Source: Oreohelix idahoensis
Taxonomy: Eukaryota > Mollusca > Gastropoda > Stylommatophora > Oreohelicidae
Assembly (NCBI GenBank): GCA_024509875.1
Contig: JAMPIV010008533.1
Coordinates: 62,001 to 126,000 of the forward strand
Direction: 5' to 3'
Length of the DNA stretch: 64,000 nucleotides
Shown: positions 44,465 through 55,026 of the stretch, piece after piece
How positions within the stretch are numbered: position 1 is the first letter of the stretch
Layout of the letters: every line of letters begins with the position of its first letter
Notes under the pieces: generated by a model
Told to the model about the DNA's origin: nothing
The model's input: only the letters and a program-made list of their open reading frames with translations
Databases searched by the model: none
Position numbers and translations under genes: made by a program

Positions 44465-46876
44465 GGGCTTTTAAGAGAGAACAAAATTTATTAGAAGATG
44501 CCATTAGCTTAACTAAACAGATAGATAAAAATAACCCACACATTCATTTTTTAGAAGAGCAATTAGACATTTACAAACAACACACATACCAGGGGGCATT
44601 ACTCAGGACTAAATTAAATACTATTACACAAGAGATACCCAGCAGACAATACTTAGAGATAGAGCAAAACGTTCAACGCAGTAGACAGGTATATGAAATA
44701 TTAGATATGAACGGTCAACATCAGACAGAAGACACTAATATTAGACAAGCCTTTTTAGAATACTACACACAATTATACACTAAGCAGGAAACTAATGCAA
44801 ACACACAGGATAAATTCCTACACTATACAAAGCGTTTGAGTGAAGATGAGAGCAGGAAATTAGATGAAAGTTTAACTTTGGAAAATTTAAGGGAAGCTAT
44901 CAGTACTTTCCAAAAAAAATAAATCACCCGGGCCAGACGGGTTGACTGCAGAATTTTACTTTTTCTTTTTCCCGATTTTAGGCCCTTTATTAATTAAAGT
45001 ATTTGAAGAAGCCTTCCAGAAAGGAGAGCTTCCAAATAGTTTGAACGAATCCTTTATTACGTTAATACCTAAAGACAATGCTGACAAAAAGTCAATCAAA
45101 AATTACAGGCCTATTTCACTGTTAAATACTGATTATAAAATTCTGGCCAAAGCTCTCACTCTGAAGCTCAAACCATTTATGGAAAAAATGATACATACAG
45201 ATCAACAATGTAGTGTCCATGGTAGAAACATTTGTAGACATACACATTTTATAAGAGATTTGATTACATACACGCATGATAGACAGTGTCAAAGTGCAAC
45301 ATTATCACTAGATCAGGAGAAAGCCTTTGACAGAGTATCGCATTCCTTCTTACATAAAACTTTACAAGCAAACAACATAGGGGAATACTTCAGAACATGG
45401 GTAGAAATATTATACAAGAAACCACACAGTAGAATATTAATTAACCATAGTTTAAGTGAACCAATAAGGCTGTCAAGGTCAGTGAGACAGGGTTGTTGTT
45501 TATCGCCCCTTTTATACGTACTAACACTAGAACCAGTTCTAGAAAAAATAAGGCAGGACGTAAACATCACGGGAACCTTTGTTCCTGGTAGAGGAGAAAG
45601 GAAATTGTTGGCGTACGCTGATGATACTATATTTCTCCCAGGAACAATAGATTCTATAAAAAACATATTGGAAGTCTTTACAGAGTTTGGATACGCTAAC
45701 GAATCCAAACTAAATGTTCAGAAATCTAGTATAATGGGATTAGGCAGATGGGCAAATAAAACAGATTTCCCCTTTCAGTTAACGCAAGTTAACAGAATCA
45801 AAATATATGGATTACATTATTCCTGCAACCCTCATGACCCCAATACAGAAACGTGGGTAAAATTATTAGATAAAATCCAAAACATGTTAGAAAGGTATAA
45901 ATATAAGACAACTACCATTTTTGGGAGAAGCGTCATAGTGAACTGTTTCATTATGCCAAAAATAATTTATACAGCAAATGTCCAAATCATGCCAAAATCA
46001 ATTGTAACTAAAATAAATGTACTGATTAGGGATTTTATTTTTAGAGGTATAAAGCTTCTAACTTTAATACAACCTAAGAACAAAGGGGGGATAGCCCTAC
46101 AGGACATTAACACTAAAATTAAAGCTTTAAGGATTAAGTATATAGGGGAGGTTATAAAAAATTCAAGGATGTACCCTTTAGCACATTATTATATAGGATT
46201 AAGGTTAATTAAGTTACATAAATTAGAAAATAATCAACCCCATTTCTTTGGTACCCCACCACCCTTTTATAAGATATGCTTACAAAACTTAAAAGGAAAC
46301 GAACATCTAGTAAAACAAGACACTAAACTAATATACAAACTTTTAGTAGGGGCACAAGAACCTTATTTAGGTACACGGATTAAACGAGGGTACAACCTTT
46401 TCATAACAGACTACACGCAAAGCTTCACAAACATTCATGCATTAGACGTTAAGCCACAAGCCAAACAAGTCACATACAGGTTACTGTACAGTTTAACACC
46501 TATTGTGAGTGAGCGATCGGCAAAAAAAGCTGGCAAAGCGCCCCCAAAGTGTAAACTGTGCAGTAGCAACACAATAGAAACAGAGGACCACTGTTTTACA
46601 TGTGTAAAACAGGTGGCCCCCACACTAAACAAACTAAGAACACTGATAGCTTCCAAAACACCGCAATCACTTAACATGTACCAAGCGGTCATGTTAAATA
46701 CTTTACCTTCGTTACAGAGACAGACAGAACTTAAATTATTAACTCTTTTAGCTGAATTTAGATATTTAGTATGGATATGTAGGAATAGGGCAGTACATGA
46801 CGGCATACATTACGACAGTAGAATATTTTCACAAATATATGAACAAATAACAGATGACATAACAAGACAAGTTTAA
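44465..46876 (+). pseudogene. LINE ORF2 reverse transcriptase (Tx1/L1-like), one frameshift
   Basis: It would copy LINE RNA at the nicked target. After the LTR element, the EN-RT linker reads KREQNLLEDAISLTKQ to FLEYYTQLYTK. An A-run at about 44911-44919 shifts the frame by one, giving a stop at 44922; the motif KSPGPDGLTAEFY sits just past it. From 44942 the frame is open to 46876 with NYRPISLLNTDYKI, the catalytic LDQEKAFDRV, VRQGCCLSPLLY and AYADDTIFL (about 45612). LDQEKAFDRV is the Tx1-type form. A C-terminal zinc motif CKLC...TEDHCFTC lies near 46555. Apart from the frameshift the RT is well preserved. Confidence 0.9.
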
Positions 46877-47354
46877 AATAAATAAGTTTTTTGTTTGAAT
46901 AATATACTTTAAATATTATGCATCACGCCTTCTGTGACCCTGAGTCTTTACAGAAGGCAATGTAACTTTGATAATTTGCTGTGTTCATACTATAAATGCC
47001 CATTGTACCATCACTCATTCATACTTTCATCTACCATCAACTATGGTTTGCCTATTATGTATGTTATAATATTGACGGAATTTGTGTTAAGATTTGTTTG
47101 GAAATGGGGGTTTGGTTTCACAAAATGTTTTAAATTGGGAGGGAAGTGGGAAGGACAGGGTTTGTACCTTTTGCCATTTATCTTTTAATATTATAATGTA
47201 AATATTGCTTTGTGATATGTTGCACTGCTTATTTGGGGATATGGGGGGGGGGGGGGGGGATGTCATATCTTACAAATGTCATTCTTGTATATAACATTGA
47301 TGTTGTTTAAAATCTTAGACCCAATAAAGGTTTTTTTTTAAAAAAAAAAAAAAA
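46877..47354 (+). other. LINE 3' UTR and poly-A tail
   Basis: No conserved coding. A poly-G tract lies at 47246-47259. AATAAA near 47322 is followed by a T run and a 14-17 base A run that ends at the LTR junction. Confidence 0.8.
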
Positions 47355-48066
47355 GTTCTTTAGTTTAGGTTTGGAGCAACCTGGCGCTACGACTACTATT
47401 GAACAAAAGCCCTTGACTCCTACGTTTTATCTAGAGACCTCCTACCGACCAGGAAGGTTAGTGAACCAGCGCTAACCCCTGCCACGATTATGTGAGTGGT
47501 TCATTCCACTTGAAGTAAGTTCGAACTAGTTTTGATTGAAGTCTCGAATCGTATTTTATTTCGCTAGGATTTCCACAGATCATAAAACGACTAGAGTATT
47601 AAGGAGCCGTAAGCCTTTCGCCTTGGAGGCTAAAGCTGGCAGTTTTGCTTTCCCCCACCAGAAATTTATCTCGAGCTGCCACTATTTACATGAAATACGA
47701 AACGAAAATAAAGAACATCTTTTATAACCATTTGGACTTATCAAATGCTCTGCATCATTGAAAGTTTCCATTGACCGTTTGAGTTGCTAATTACTTACCA
47801 CCCCTTCAAGATCAATTTAGAATCCATCAAGGCACTTATGAGATCTACCAATTACCTGGGTTGTTCCTCCCTTCTGGAATTACTAACTCTGGTGATTAAC
47901 CAGTATTTACCAGAAGAAACACAACAAGAAAAGTCCTGGGATTATTTCCCTTATATCAAGTAAAATACAGAATTACATCCCTTCCACAAAATCCACTATC
48001 ACGATCTACTCTCCCGGCTACATAGTCTTGACTTTTGGTGCCGTACCCTTCCTTCACCCGGTCACA
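47355..48066 (+). repeat. Left LTR of gag-only element, part 2
   Basis: Starts GTTCTTTAGTTTAGG directly after the LINE poly-A and matches 52332-53049. The last bases GTCACA match the right LTR end. Confidence 0.92.
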
Positions 48067-48078
48067 TAGTTTGACTTT

Positions 48079-48090
48079 TGGTGCCGTGAC
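48079..48090 (+). promoter_or_regulatory. tRNA-His-like primer-binding site
   Basis: TGGTGCCGTGAC is the complement of the last 12 bases of tRNA-His including CCA. It starts 12 nt after the LTR. The match stops after 12 bases. Confidence 0.6.
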
Positions 48091-48137
48091 CTTTCACACA
48101 CCAGAGATTGTCATTTTCGGTGTGGTACAGCTTATAC

Positions 48138-50306
48138 ATGATGGATCCAAATATGCAACAGCAGTTTGAAAATCAAGTACAATTGCTCCAACAACAAAAT
48201 CTGTTATTACAACAGCAGATACATGACATGCAACAACAGCATGCGTTGAGTCAACCATTGCCAGATAACGCTGAAGTTCCTAATAGTTCTCTACAAGCTA
48301 TTGCTACCACCCTTAGCGTGGTTACACAGAGTGCAAATCTGCACAACATCAATAACATTGTTAAGCCTTTTTGTGGCGATCCGTCCACTTTTCGGCAGTG
48401 GTTACGTGACATTGAGAAATTTACTTCATTGATTCCATCAGCCACTGATGCCGATCGCAAACGTGTTGCCTTCTTATCATCTCAGTCACTTGTCACTGAC
48501 TATCTACGTCGCCGGGCACAGTTATTTCCAGACGAGACCTTCGCCTCTCTACAGAAGGAGCTCACCCGCCGTTACTCTTCCGTTAAGGACCACCAACATG
48601 CTTGGACTTTGCTTCGCGGACTCCATCAGGACCGTCACGAGTCGGTTCAGTTTTATGCCGATAGGTTGTTAAACCTGGCTGAAGATGCTTTAGTGGAACC
48701 TTCCTCTGCATCTACTGATACGGAAAACCAACTTGTTGGCATTTTTATCGATGGTCTCCAGTCAGATGCGCTGAAACTTCATTTAATAAGGAAAGACCCA
48801 CAGACAATCCTTGATGCCATTCAAATAGCAATAAATGAAGACAATGTGAAGAAACGGTTTGCAAATAGACTTGGGCGTGAACCTCGTGCACACGATCACA
48901 CAGATGAAGAGCCAATGGACATCAGTCATTACCGTCAGTCTTGGCAGCAACCATCCATGTTACAGCCGTGCGATACTCCATTGCCGGGATCTTATCGCCA
49001 ACAGTTTGGTCAGCGCACTCAACACCAAGACAGAACGCCCGATAGGATGGCGGAAAGCAGAACACCACACAGTCAGGCGAGGGTTTTCCCAATTTCCAAG
49101 TCAGGACATTGGAACAGCCTGAACAGGAGAAGGCATAGAATGAAAATGAGAAATCTCCTTGCAGAGATAAGACCAACAATGATATGGGTGGTCAACAATA
49201 ATCCACGTAGAAACGAACGCAGCTGTGACATGACATCAAAAGGGCGTTGGAAGGCACATATATGCTCAATAAGATCGGGTACGCAAACCAACAGAGACCT
49301 ACACATTGACGTGATCGACACAGAGAAGACACAGTGCAAGCATGGGAATACCACGCAACGCGTATCAAAACGGAAATCCGAGGGCAGATTGAAGGCAATG
49401 TGTAGTGTTGCTACACAAACGGAGACACGTCGAATGGTCCGTGTTGTAACACACACAGAAAAAACCAGAAGTATCGGCACACAGACAGTAGTAGAAAAAT
49501 TGAAGACACCACATCATTCCCATATAGTTGATCGAACCAGAAGTTATCGTTCTTGTTCCACCTCTGAAGGTCCTATCCCTCCTCCTGAACTGTACTCCCG
49601 TATCCACGCCCGTGATGCGCGTTTAGCTGAGTTACCCTCCATTACTCCGGGCCCCTCTCATGCTCCGCCTCAGCATGATGTTATTATACCTCCAGTTACA
49701 ACAACTCCTGTCGTTTCCTCCCCTCCTCCCTCTGCTCATATCTCATCTAACCCCGCTTTTCCTCCCTCTGATTATCTTCATCCACCTTCCTCCGACCTTG
49801 ATTCCGACTTTTTGGAAGTTGAACCTGCCCTTCCAACCTCTGATTGTTTTCCTCCCCCTCCCTCAGATCTTGACAGTTACCCCGATTCTGCTTCTTCCGA
49901 CACTGAACCTGATCTTCCTCCTACCCCAGCTCGTTTTACTTCTAAACGTCGTCATTCGACATCATCTGGCGATTCTGCTCCCCTTCCTAAGTACCTTCTC
50001 CAGCAGGCCGCCCATATGCGTCCCCGTATTCCTCACTCCCGTGGTTATGTTCATTCTCCTCACCGTAGTCCCTCCCCTCCGCCTCCACCTCCACCTGTCA
50101 CACCTCCATCCCGTAGATTACGCATTCAACCCCGTTGTCCACCTACCATTCCACAGCCTCCACCACGAAGCTCTGTCCCGTCCACTCATGTTGTCCATGC
50201 CATTGTCCCTACACCCCAACCTATACAGCACGATCCTCGCCTGTCATCGCAAGACATTGTGAGATTGGAAGCAATGAACATTTTTGCGAAGATGTTTAAA
50301 AATTGA
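48138..50306 (+). CDS. gag: Gag-like protein of a gag-only LTR element
   Basis: Likely particle protein of a non-autonomous retrotransposon. I start at 48138 (MMDPNMQQQFENQ), after the primer site; an upstream ATG at 48108 is in frame but less likely. Residues about 5-45 are a Gln/Leu-rich coiled coil. A retrotransposon capsid-like domain follows: VKPFCGDPSTFRQWLRDIEK, then LVTDYLRRRAQLFPDETF, RRYSSVKDHQHAWTLLRGL, LVGIFIDGLQSDALKLHLI (about 75-240). There is no CCHC knuckle. Residues about 300-470 are basic and hold three TQT motifs. The last ~220 are Pro/Ser-rich and end with RLEAMNIFAKMFKN. The frame is undamaged. No pol follows. Confidence 0.75.
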   Translation: MMDPNMQQQFENQVQLLQQQNLLLQQQIHDMQQQHALSQPLPDNAEVPNSSLQAIATTLSVVTQSANLHNINNIVKPFCGDPSTFRQWLRDIEKFTSLIPSATDADRKRVAFLSSQSLVTDYLRRRAQLFPDETFASLQKELTRRYSSVKDHQHAWTLLRGLHQDRHESVQFYADRLLNLAEDALVEPSSASTDTENQLVGIFIDGLQSDALKLHLIRKDPQTILDAIQIAINEDNVKKRFANRLGREPRAHDHTDEEPMDISHYRQSWQQPSMLQPCDTPLPGSYRQQFGQRTQHQDRTPDRMAESRTPHSQARVFPISKSGHWNSLNRRRHRMKMRNLLAEIRPTMIWVVNNNPRRNERSCDMTSKGRWKAHICSIRSGTQTNRDLHIDVIDTEKTQCKHGNTTQRVSKRKSEGRLKAMCSVATQTETRRMVRVVTHTEKTRSIGTQTVVEKLKTPHHSHIVDRTRSYRSCSTSEGPIPPPELYSRIHARDARLAELPSITPGPSHAPPQHDVIIPPVTTTPVVSSPPPSAHISSNPAFPPSDYLHPPSSDLDSDFLEVEPALPTSDCFPPPPSDLDSYPDSASSDTEPDLPPTPARFTSKRRHSTSSGDSAPLPKYLLQQAAHMRPRIPHSRGYVHSPHRSPSPPPPPPPVTPPSRRLRIQPRCPPTIPQPPPRSSVPSTHVVHAIVPTPQPIQHDPRLSSQDIVRLEAMNIFAKMFKN

Positions 50307-51864
50307 ATTTTGCATACTTCAAGATGCCAGCTCCTGTCATTTCGACATTTCCAGCCCTGAAATCGTTTTTCTAGTATGATGTCCACCCTGATTCTCGTGT
50401 TTTACGAAGCAAGTCTCTTGCCCAATGCTTCCGCTGCTGAATTGTTTGATCCTGATGTTGCAGTGAAGACCAACTGTTGTGCATCCCTGGACATCTCGGT
50501 TACGAACTTTTGTCAGGCTTGCAAGTTCTGCCATAAAGTCCAGGAATTTCTATTTATGGAGAACTATTACATTTTAGTCCGCAAGAAAAACATTGATGAA
50601 TCTCCCAGTACATGAACAGTTACCCTTGCGGCCTCCTTTCAAACATTGATGATGGATATCCCGATTCAAAAGAACAATGTAGTCCTCATATATTGCTGAT
50701 GTACCTCCTTTTACACGCGTAGTGTCATGCAGTCACGTTAGTTTTGACTAAATTAATGTTTGACTATCTTTTATCTCCCTTTGTTTTTTTTTTCCTATGC
50801 TTTTGACCATCCTTTAATCTCCCTTTGTTTTTTTCTGTACTTTTGACCATCTTTTATGTCCCTTTGTTATTTGCTATGCTTCTGAAGCAAGATTTTGCTC
50901 AGATTTGAGTGTGCTGTTGTCCTGAATAAAAGTGTTTAACTAAAGTACATTTTCACCCGCCACTAATGTTGGCATCATCCATGACTTATTATAATATTGA
51001 CTCCATTTTTGCTTCATGATTGTTTGAAGTTCCAGTTATTGTTCCACTAACATATGTGATTTAACTATTTACCATTTCTCCATTGAGTACCTTAGTTCGT
51101 TGATTGCCATGTTTCCAATCCTTGCATTATTTCCGGTTATTGTTATACCGGTACAGTCATTTTTATTATTGAGACTTACCCATGTTTCCCATACCTTACC
51201 ACCAAGTTTCGTGGTTCCATTTTCATTTTGTTCCATTATTTTATTTTATCACCCACTTCAGTTGAAGTGTAGGGTGATAGCCATATTTTATGGGCACCCG
51301 CCATTTTTGTTTCCAGTTCTCCTTTGCGACGTTAACTCGCTTATCATGATGTATTATGTTTTATAATGTATTTTGAGAGATATTTGATAACTATCGACCC
51401 ATAAAAGCGGTTTGCTAGTTGGTTGATGATTGTTCAGTTCCATTACTGTCATATTTTTGCCCATTATTATTGCTAATGGTCCCTACCATGTCATCCCCTG
51501 TCACTACTTATGTCCCTTGATTATGTCCATCAGTCCCTACTTATGTCCCTTGATTATGTCCATCAGTCCCTACTTATGTCCCTTGATTATGTCCATCAGT
51601 CCTTACTTAAGTACCTTAACTATGTCCATCAGTCCCTACTTAAGTACCTTGACTATGTCCACCAGTCCCCACCACTTACAATTAATTCTTAAAATGTTAA
51701 TAGAATTGATTCATCCATCATTCCATATATTGATTGTTGTATTCCATCCGACATGATTTCTGGTGGGATACCTGAACCCCGATATTTTTTTTTAGGGATT
51801 AGTCATTTTTTTTAGGGACTAAAGTGTCTCCCAACGGGATACACTTTGGCGGCCCCCGGGCGTA
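50307..51864. other. 3' noncoding part of gag-only element
   Basis: No RT, protease or integrase motif in any frame. Pyrimidine-rich with repeated TTTGACCATCTTTTAT-like sentences near 50760-50870. A 33-bp tandem repeat lies within (51502-51672). Confidence 0.7.
51502..51672. repeat. 33-bp tandem repeat, ~5 copies
   Basis: Unit CCTACTTATGTCCCTTGATT followed by ATGTCCATCAGTC; the last copies change to AAGTACCTT(A/G)ACT. Confidence 0.92.
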
Positions 51865-53049
51865 TGTAACAGGGTAGACTATTAAGTAGCTACAACTGTT
51901 AGCCTTATAGTAAAGTATTTTATGAATGACTAGTTAGATAAATAAACTACTAGTCAAGATTCAATGACATCATCAGTCATGACACACATGAACCCATGAT
52001 GTCATCAAACCTTGTGTGGCCTACATACAAGTCAGACCGGAAAACATTTAGATTAGAGAGAACTTTAAACAATGGTTGGTCATCATCACATAGAAACAAT
52101 AATTTTAGACTAGAGGATTCGTAGATGGTTAGGTTAAAGATTATTTCAACGGTCCACTAGCCCCCAAGACCAATCATTTGAAGGTTTCCGGTCTTAACTC
52201 CAATAAGAAATATTTCCTCTGGCAAGCCATAGCACCAGACCAGTATAAAGACTGATGCATCTTAGAAACCAGACAGACAGAGAGAGCTTGAGGCAGTAAC
52301 TCAATGCTAGAGTCAAACCATCATAGGGTGTTCTTTAGTTTAGGTTTGGAGCAGCCTGGCGCTACGACTACTATTGAACAAAAGCCCTTGACTCCTACGT
52401 TTTATCTAGAGACCTCCTACCGACCAGGAAGGTTAGTGAACCAGCGCTAACCCCTGCCACGATTATGTGAGTGGTTCATTCCACTTGAAGTAAGTTCGAA
52501 CTAGTTTTGATTGAAGTCTCGAATCGTATTTTATTTCGCTAGGATTTCCACAGATCATAAAACGACTAGAGTATTAAGGAGCCGTAAGCCTTTCGCCTTG
52601 GAGGCTAAAGCTGGCAGTTTTGCTTTCCCCCACCAGAAATTTATCTCGAGCTGCCACTATTTACATGAAATACGAAACGAAAATAAAGAACATCATTTAT
52701 AACCATTTGGACTTATCAAATGCTCTGCATCATTGAAAGTTTCCATTGACCGTTTGAGTTGCTAATTACTTACCACCCCTTCAAGATCAATTTAGAATCC
52801 ATCAAGGCACTTATGAGATCTACCAATTACCTGGGTTGTTCCTCCCTTCTGGAATTACTAACTCTGGTGATTAACCAGTATTTACCAGAAGAAACACAAC
52901 AAGAAAAGTCCTGGGATTATTTCCCTTATATCAAGTAAAATACAGAATTACATCCCTTCCACAAAATCCACTATCACGATAGACACTGTCACACGAGCCT
53001 GGACTTTTAGTGCCGTTCCCGTCAACTCCTTCCTATTCACCCGGTCACA
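51865..53049 (+). repeat. Right LTR of gag-only element
   Basis: TGTAACAGGG to CCGGTCACA, 1185 bp. Uninterrupted, followed by the CAAA duplication. It defines how the left LTR was split. Confidence 0.94.
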
Positions 53050-53648
53050 CAAATACACAAGACGTCTGCCAATACAGAATCCTCTAGGACGACAATATGA
53101 ACTTGTTACACAATAGAGACCGCGTCTAGGAGTTTCTAGTACAATACTCCACCCTCACGTGACCGCGGACGCCCACAGTCTCGCCCGCAGACCATACTCA
53201 CAAAATCACGACCTTAGTAAACAGGCTTCACTCCCTGTGGTTCTCTGGGGTCTTTTGGGTGACTGAGGTCGCGCACGGACCTGGCACCCTCATTACGTCA
53301 AACAAATGGCCACAGAAACCCTTGCTACAACAGCATACGAATACCTGATATTTCTGGCTGTCTCTATGACAACATAATGTAAAAGGCGAGATAGAGAGAG
53401 ATGAAGGAGGATGCTGTGGTCACCAAACTCTGTTCTATGAGCCACACTTTCGGAATGAAAATTTGCTCGCGCCACAATGAATTTTTAATTAATAAGAAAT
53501 ACCTTCAAAAACAAAAAATCAACTTCTAACACAACATTATTCATAACATGGAACAAAACTACTTTATAAAATGATCATGTGACATCCAGAAAGTATAAAA
53601 AATACAGCTGCATAAAAACATGATTTATTCAAAAAATTTATAAATTCA
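53050..53648. other. Continuation of host tandem unit, then unassigned
   Basis: The first ~90 bases complete the second unit of the host duplication that begins at 32273. Beyond that I see no feature. Confidence 0.5.
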
Positions 53649-53802
53649 ATGAGATATGTGAGCTTGTTTTTTGTCAGGTAATCTCATTTATATTCGGTGT
53701 TATTTGAGACAAATAAACACTCTCATCTCATCAATACAAAGAAGCCTTTCTTTGTTCTGGTCTGTGATATTTGTCAGAGCTGAAAATCGCTGTTCACAAC
53801 AA
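53649..53802 (-). pseudogene. hAT transposase C-terminal dimerisation fragment
   Basis: Minus-strand frame reads CCEQRFSALTNITDQNKERL, then CIDEMRVFICLK, two stops, and KKQAHISH. This matches the end of ZBED5-like hAT transposases (RFS.LTNIKTKKR.RL...DLRVALS...KQAQ.SH). The rest of the transposase is absent. Confidence 0.65.
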
Positions 53803-54799
53803 TATGTCGTGGAGAACTATATCTATTTGATATCAAATAAATTATATAACTTAAAATTTAGGAAAATTCTATGAGTTTCTATACATATATTTCCCATATT
53901 ATATCACAGGTAACAAAATAAGAAAATGGCCTGCATATTTATGATTGGCTTATGAACTTTTTTGTAAATGTCTCTAAATTCTTGATTGTCTTTAAACCTT
54001 CGGGCCAAACATGTCATCCTTTCGCGTCCCACCAGTGTGGCGCTCCATACCGCATTGGAACCACTACTTTAAGGGAAGACAGAGGAATGAAAACCAAAAA
54101 AAAGACCCAAAAAACCCCAAACAAACAAGCAAACACGCAACATCTTCCAACAAGGACTAAGACGGTGTGAGACCAGTCAAGAGAAATTAATGTTCAGTTT
54201 ATTAAAACACATAGAAGACAGACACGGGCTGTATGACAGTATATATCAAATTCATTGACGCCTGGTATCACACCCTCCCTAACTCCCTACGCCCCTTGTT
54301 TTAACAAGCAATTGTGGGATGATGAGACTAGAGAAAGAAGGTTCTAGAACAATTCTGAGTGGGTTCTATTAAAGATGTCTAGCAGATTTACAATAATGGA
54401 ACCCACTAGCTTGCGTCAGTATGAAAACTGGTTTCAAATTTCGCTAGCATAATGGAAAAACTGGTTTACGAAGGCTGTCATAGCCATGTTCTGGGAAATA
54501 ACGATTGTCATATTTAAAAAAAAAAAAATTAATGTTCTAGAAAAGACAGAAATATGACGTCTATTTATTTTAAAGGTTACAGGGTCTACCACAAGCACTT
54601 AAACTACCTTCTGTCAGCCACTGTCATAGCCAGTTCTATAGATAGAATTACAAAAGGATGTTATCTGAACATTAGAAGTCTCAAATATTTGAGCTGCCTA
54701 ATTTTGATCTCTTTCTTTAATTCTATTTTCATTCCTAAGTTTTCTTTAACCTCTTTATTTATTTTTTTTTCTTTCCGTGAGATGCGCCGAATGATAGGA
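53803..54799. other. No recognisable gene
   Basis: Poly-A/T patches only; open frames near 53952 and 54554 have no domain. Confidence 0.35.
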
Positions 54800-54950
54800 A
54801 ACTCTATACAGAGCTATACAACAGGAGGCAATCTGATCATCAGAAGCAGTCCCCCCGTCGAACAAATGTTTCGGCCCTTTACTCCTTTACACTCTAAGGG
54901 GAGCGGGCCCACTTGGGTCATGACTCCCAAGTGTCTCAGCCTCTGAATTA
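54800..54950 (+). repeat. Dispersed repeat, copy 2 (pair with 17545-17660)
   Basis: Shares ATCTGATCATCAGAAG, TTTCGGCCCTTTACTC and TCATGACTCCCAAGTGT with copy 1. Confidence 0.7.
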
Positions 54951-55026
54951 TTCTATCTATCCACATTCAAGCGTACAACTAAATATGAACTTAACATGTC
55001 TTCAAATCCTGCAATTCAATTAATTA

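Larger units (their letters stand above)
32828..47354 (+). mobile_element. Tx1/L1-like LINE, split by Gmr1-like copy 2
   Basis: It lies inside an LTR whose sequence resumes right after its poly-A at 47341-47354 (preceded by AATAAA near 47322). Order: 5' leader, ORF1 (32979-33782), spacer, ORF2 endonuclease start (to 35011), the minus-strand LTR element 35012-44464, then ORF2 RT (to 46876) and 3' UTR. Subtracting the insert leaves about 5.1 kb. Part of ORF2 between endonuclease and RT linker is missing at the insertion point. Confidence 0.88.
32363..53049 (+). mobile_element. Gag-only LTR retrotransposon, with nested insertions
   Basis: LTRs start TGTAACAGGGTAG and end CCGGTCACA. Flanks CAAA at 32359-32362 and 53050-53053 are a 4-bp target duplication. 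The internal region (48067-51864, 3.8 kb) has a tRNA-His-like primer site and a 732-codon gag frame, but no protease, RT, RNase H or integrase. The left LTR is split by a LINE at 32828-47354. This element would need pol proteins from another element, like the terminal-repeat gag elements of plants. No clear polypurine tract precedes the right LTR (GGCGGCCCCCGGGCGTA is GC-rich). Confidence 0.85.

Noticed and set aside
47536..47727. 63-codon frame repeated at 52511-52702
   Set aside because: Both are in the LTRs of the gag-only element; no start context or known domain.
32363..48066. LTR solo element ending at 32827
   Set aside because: The sequence resumes after the LINE poly-A at 47355, so it is one split LTR, not a solo or truncated LTR.
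49660..50262. 200-codon Leu/Pro-rich frame
   Set aside because: Overlaps the proline-rich part of gag in another frame; compositional shadow.
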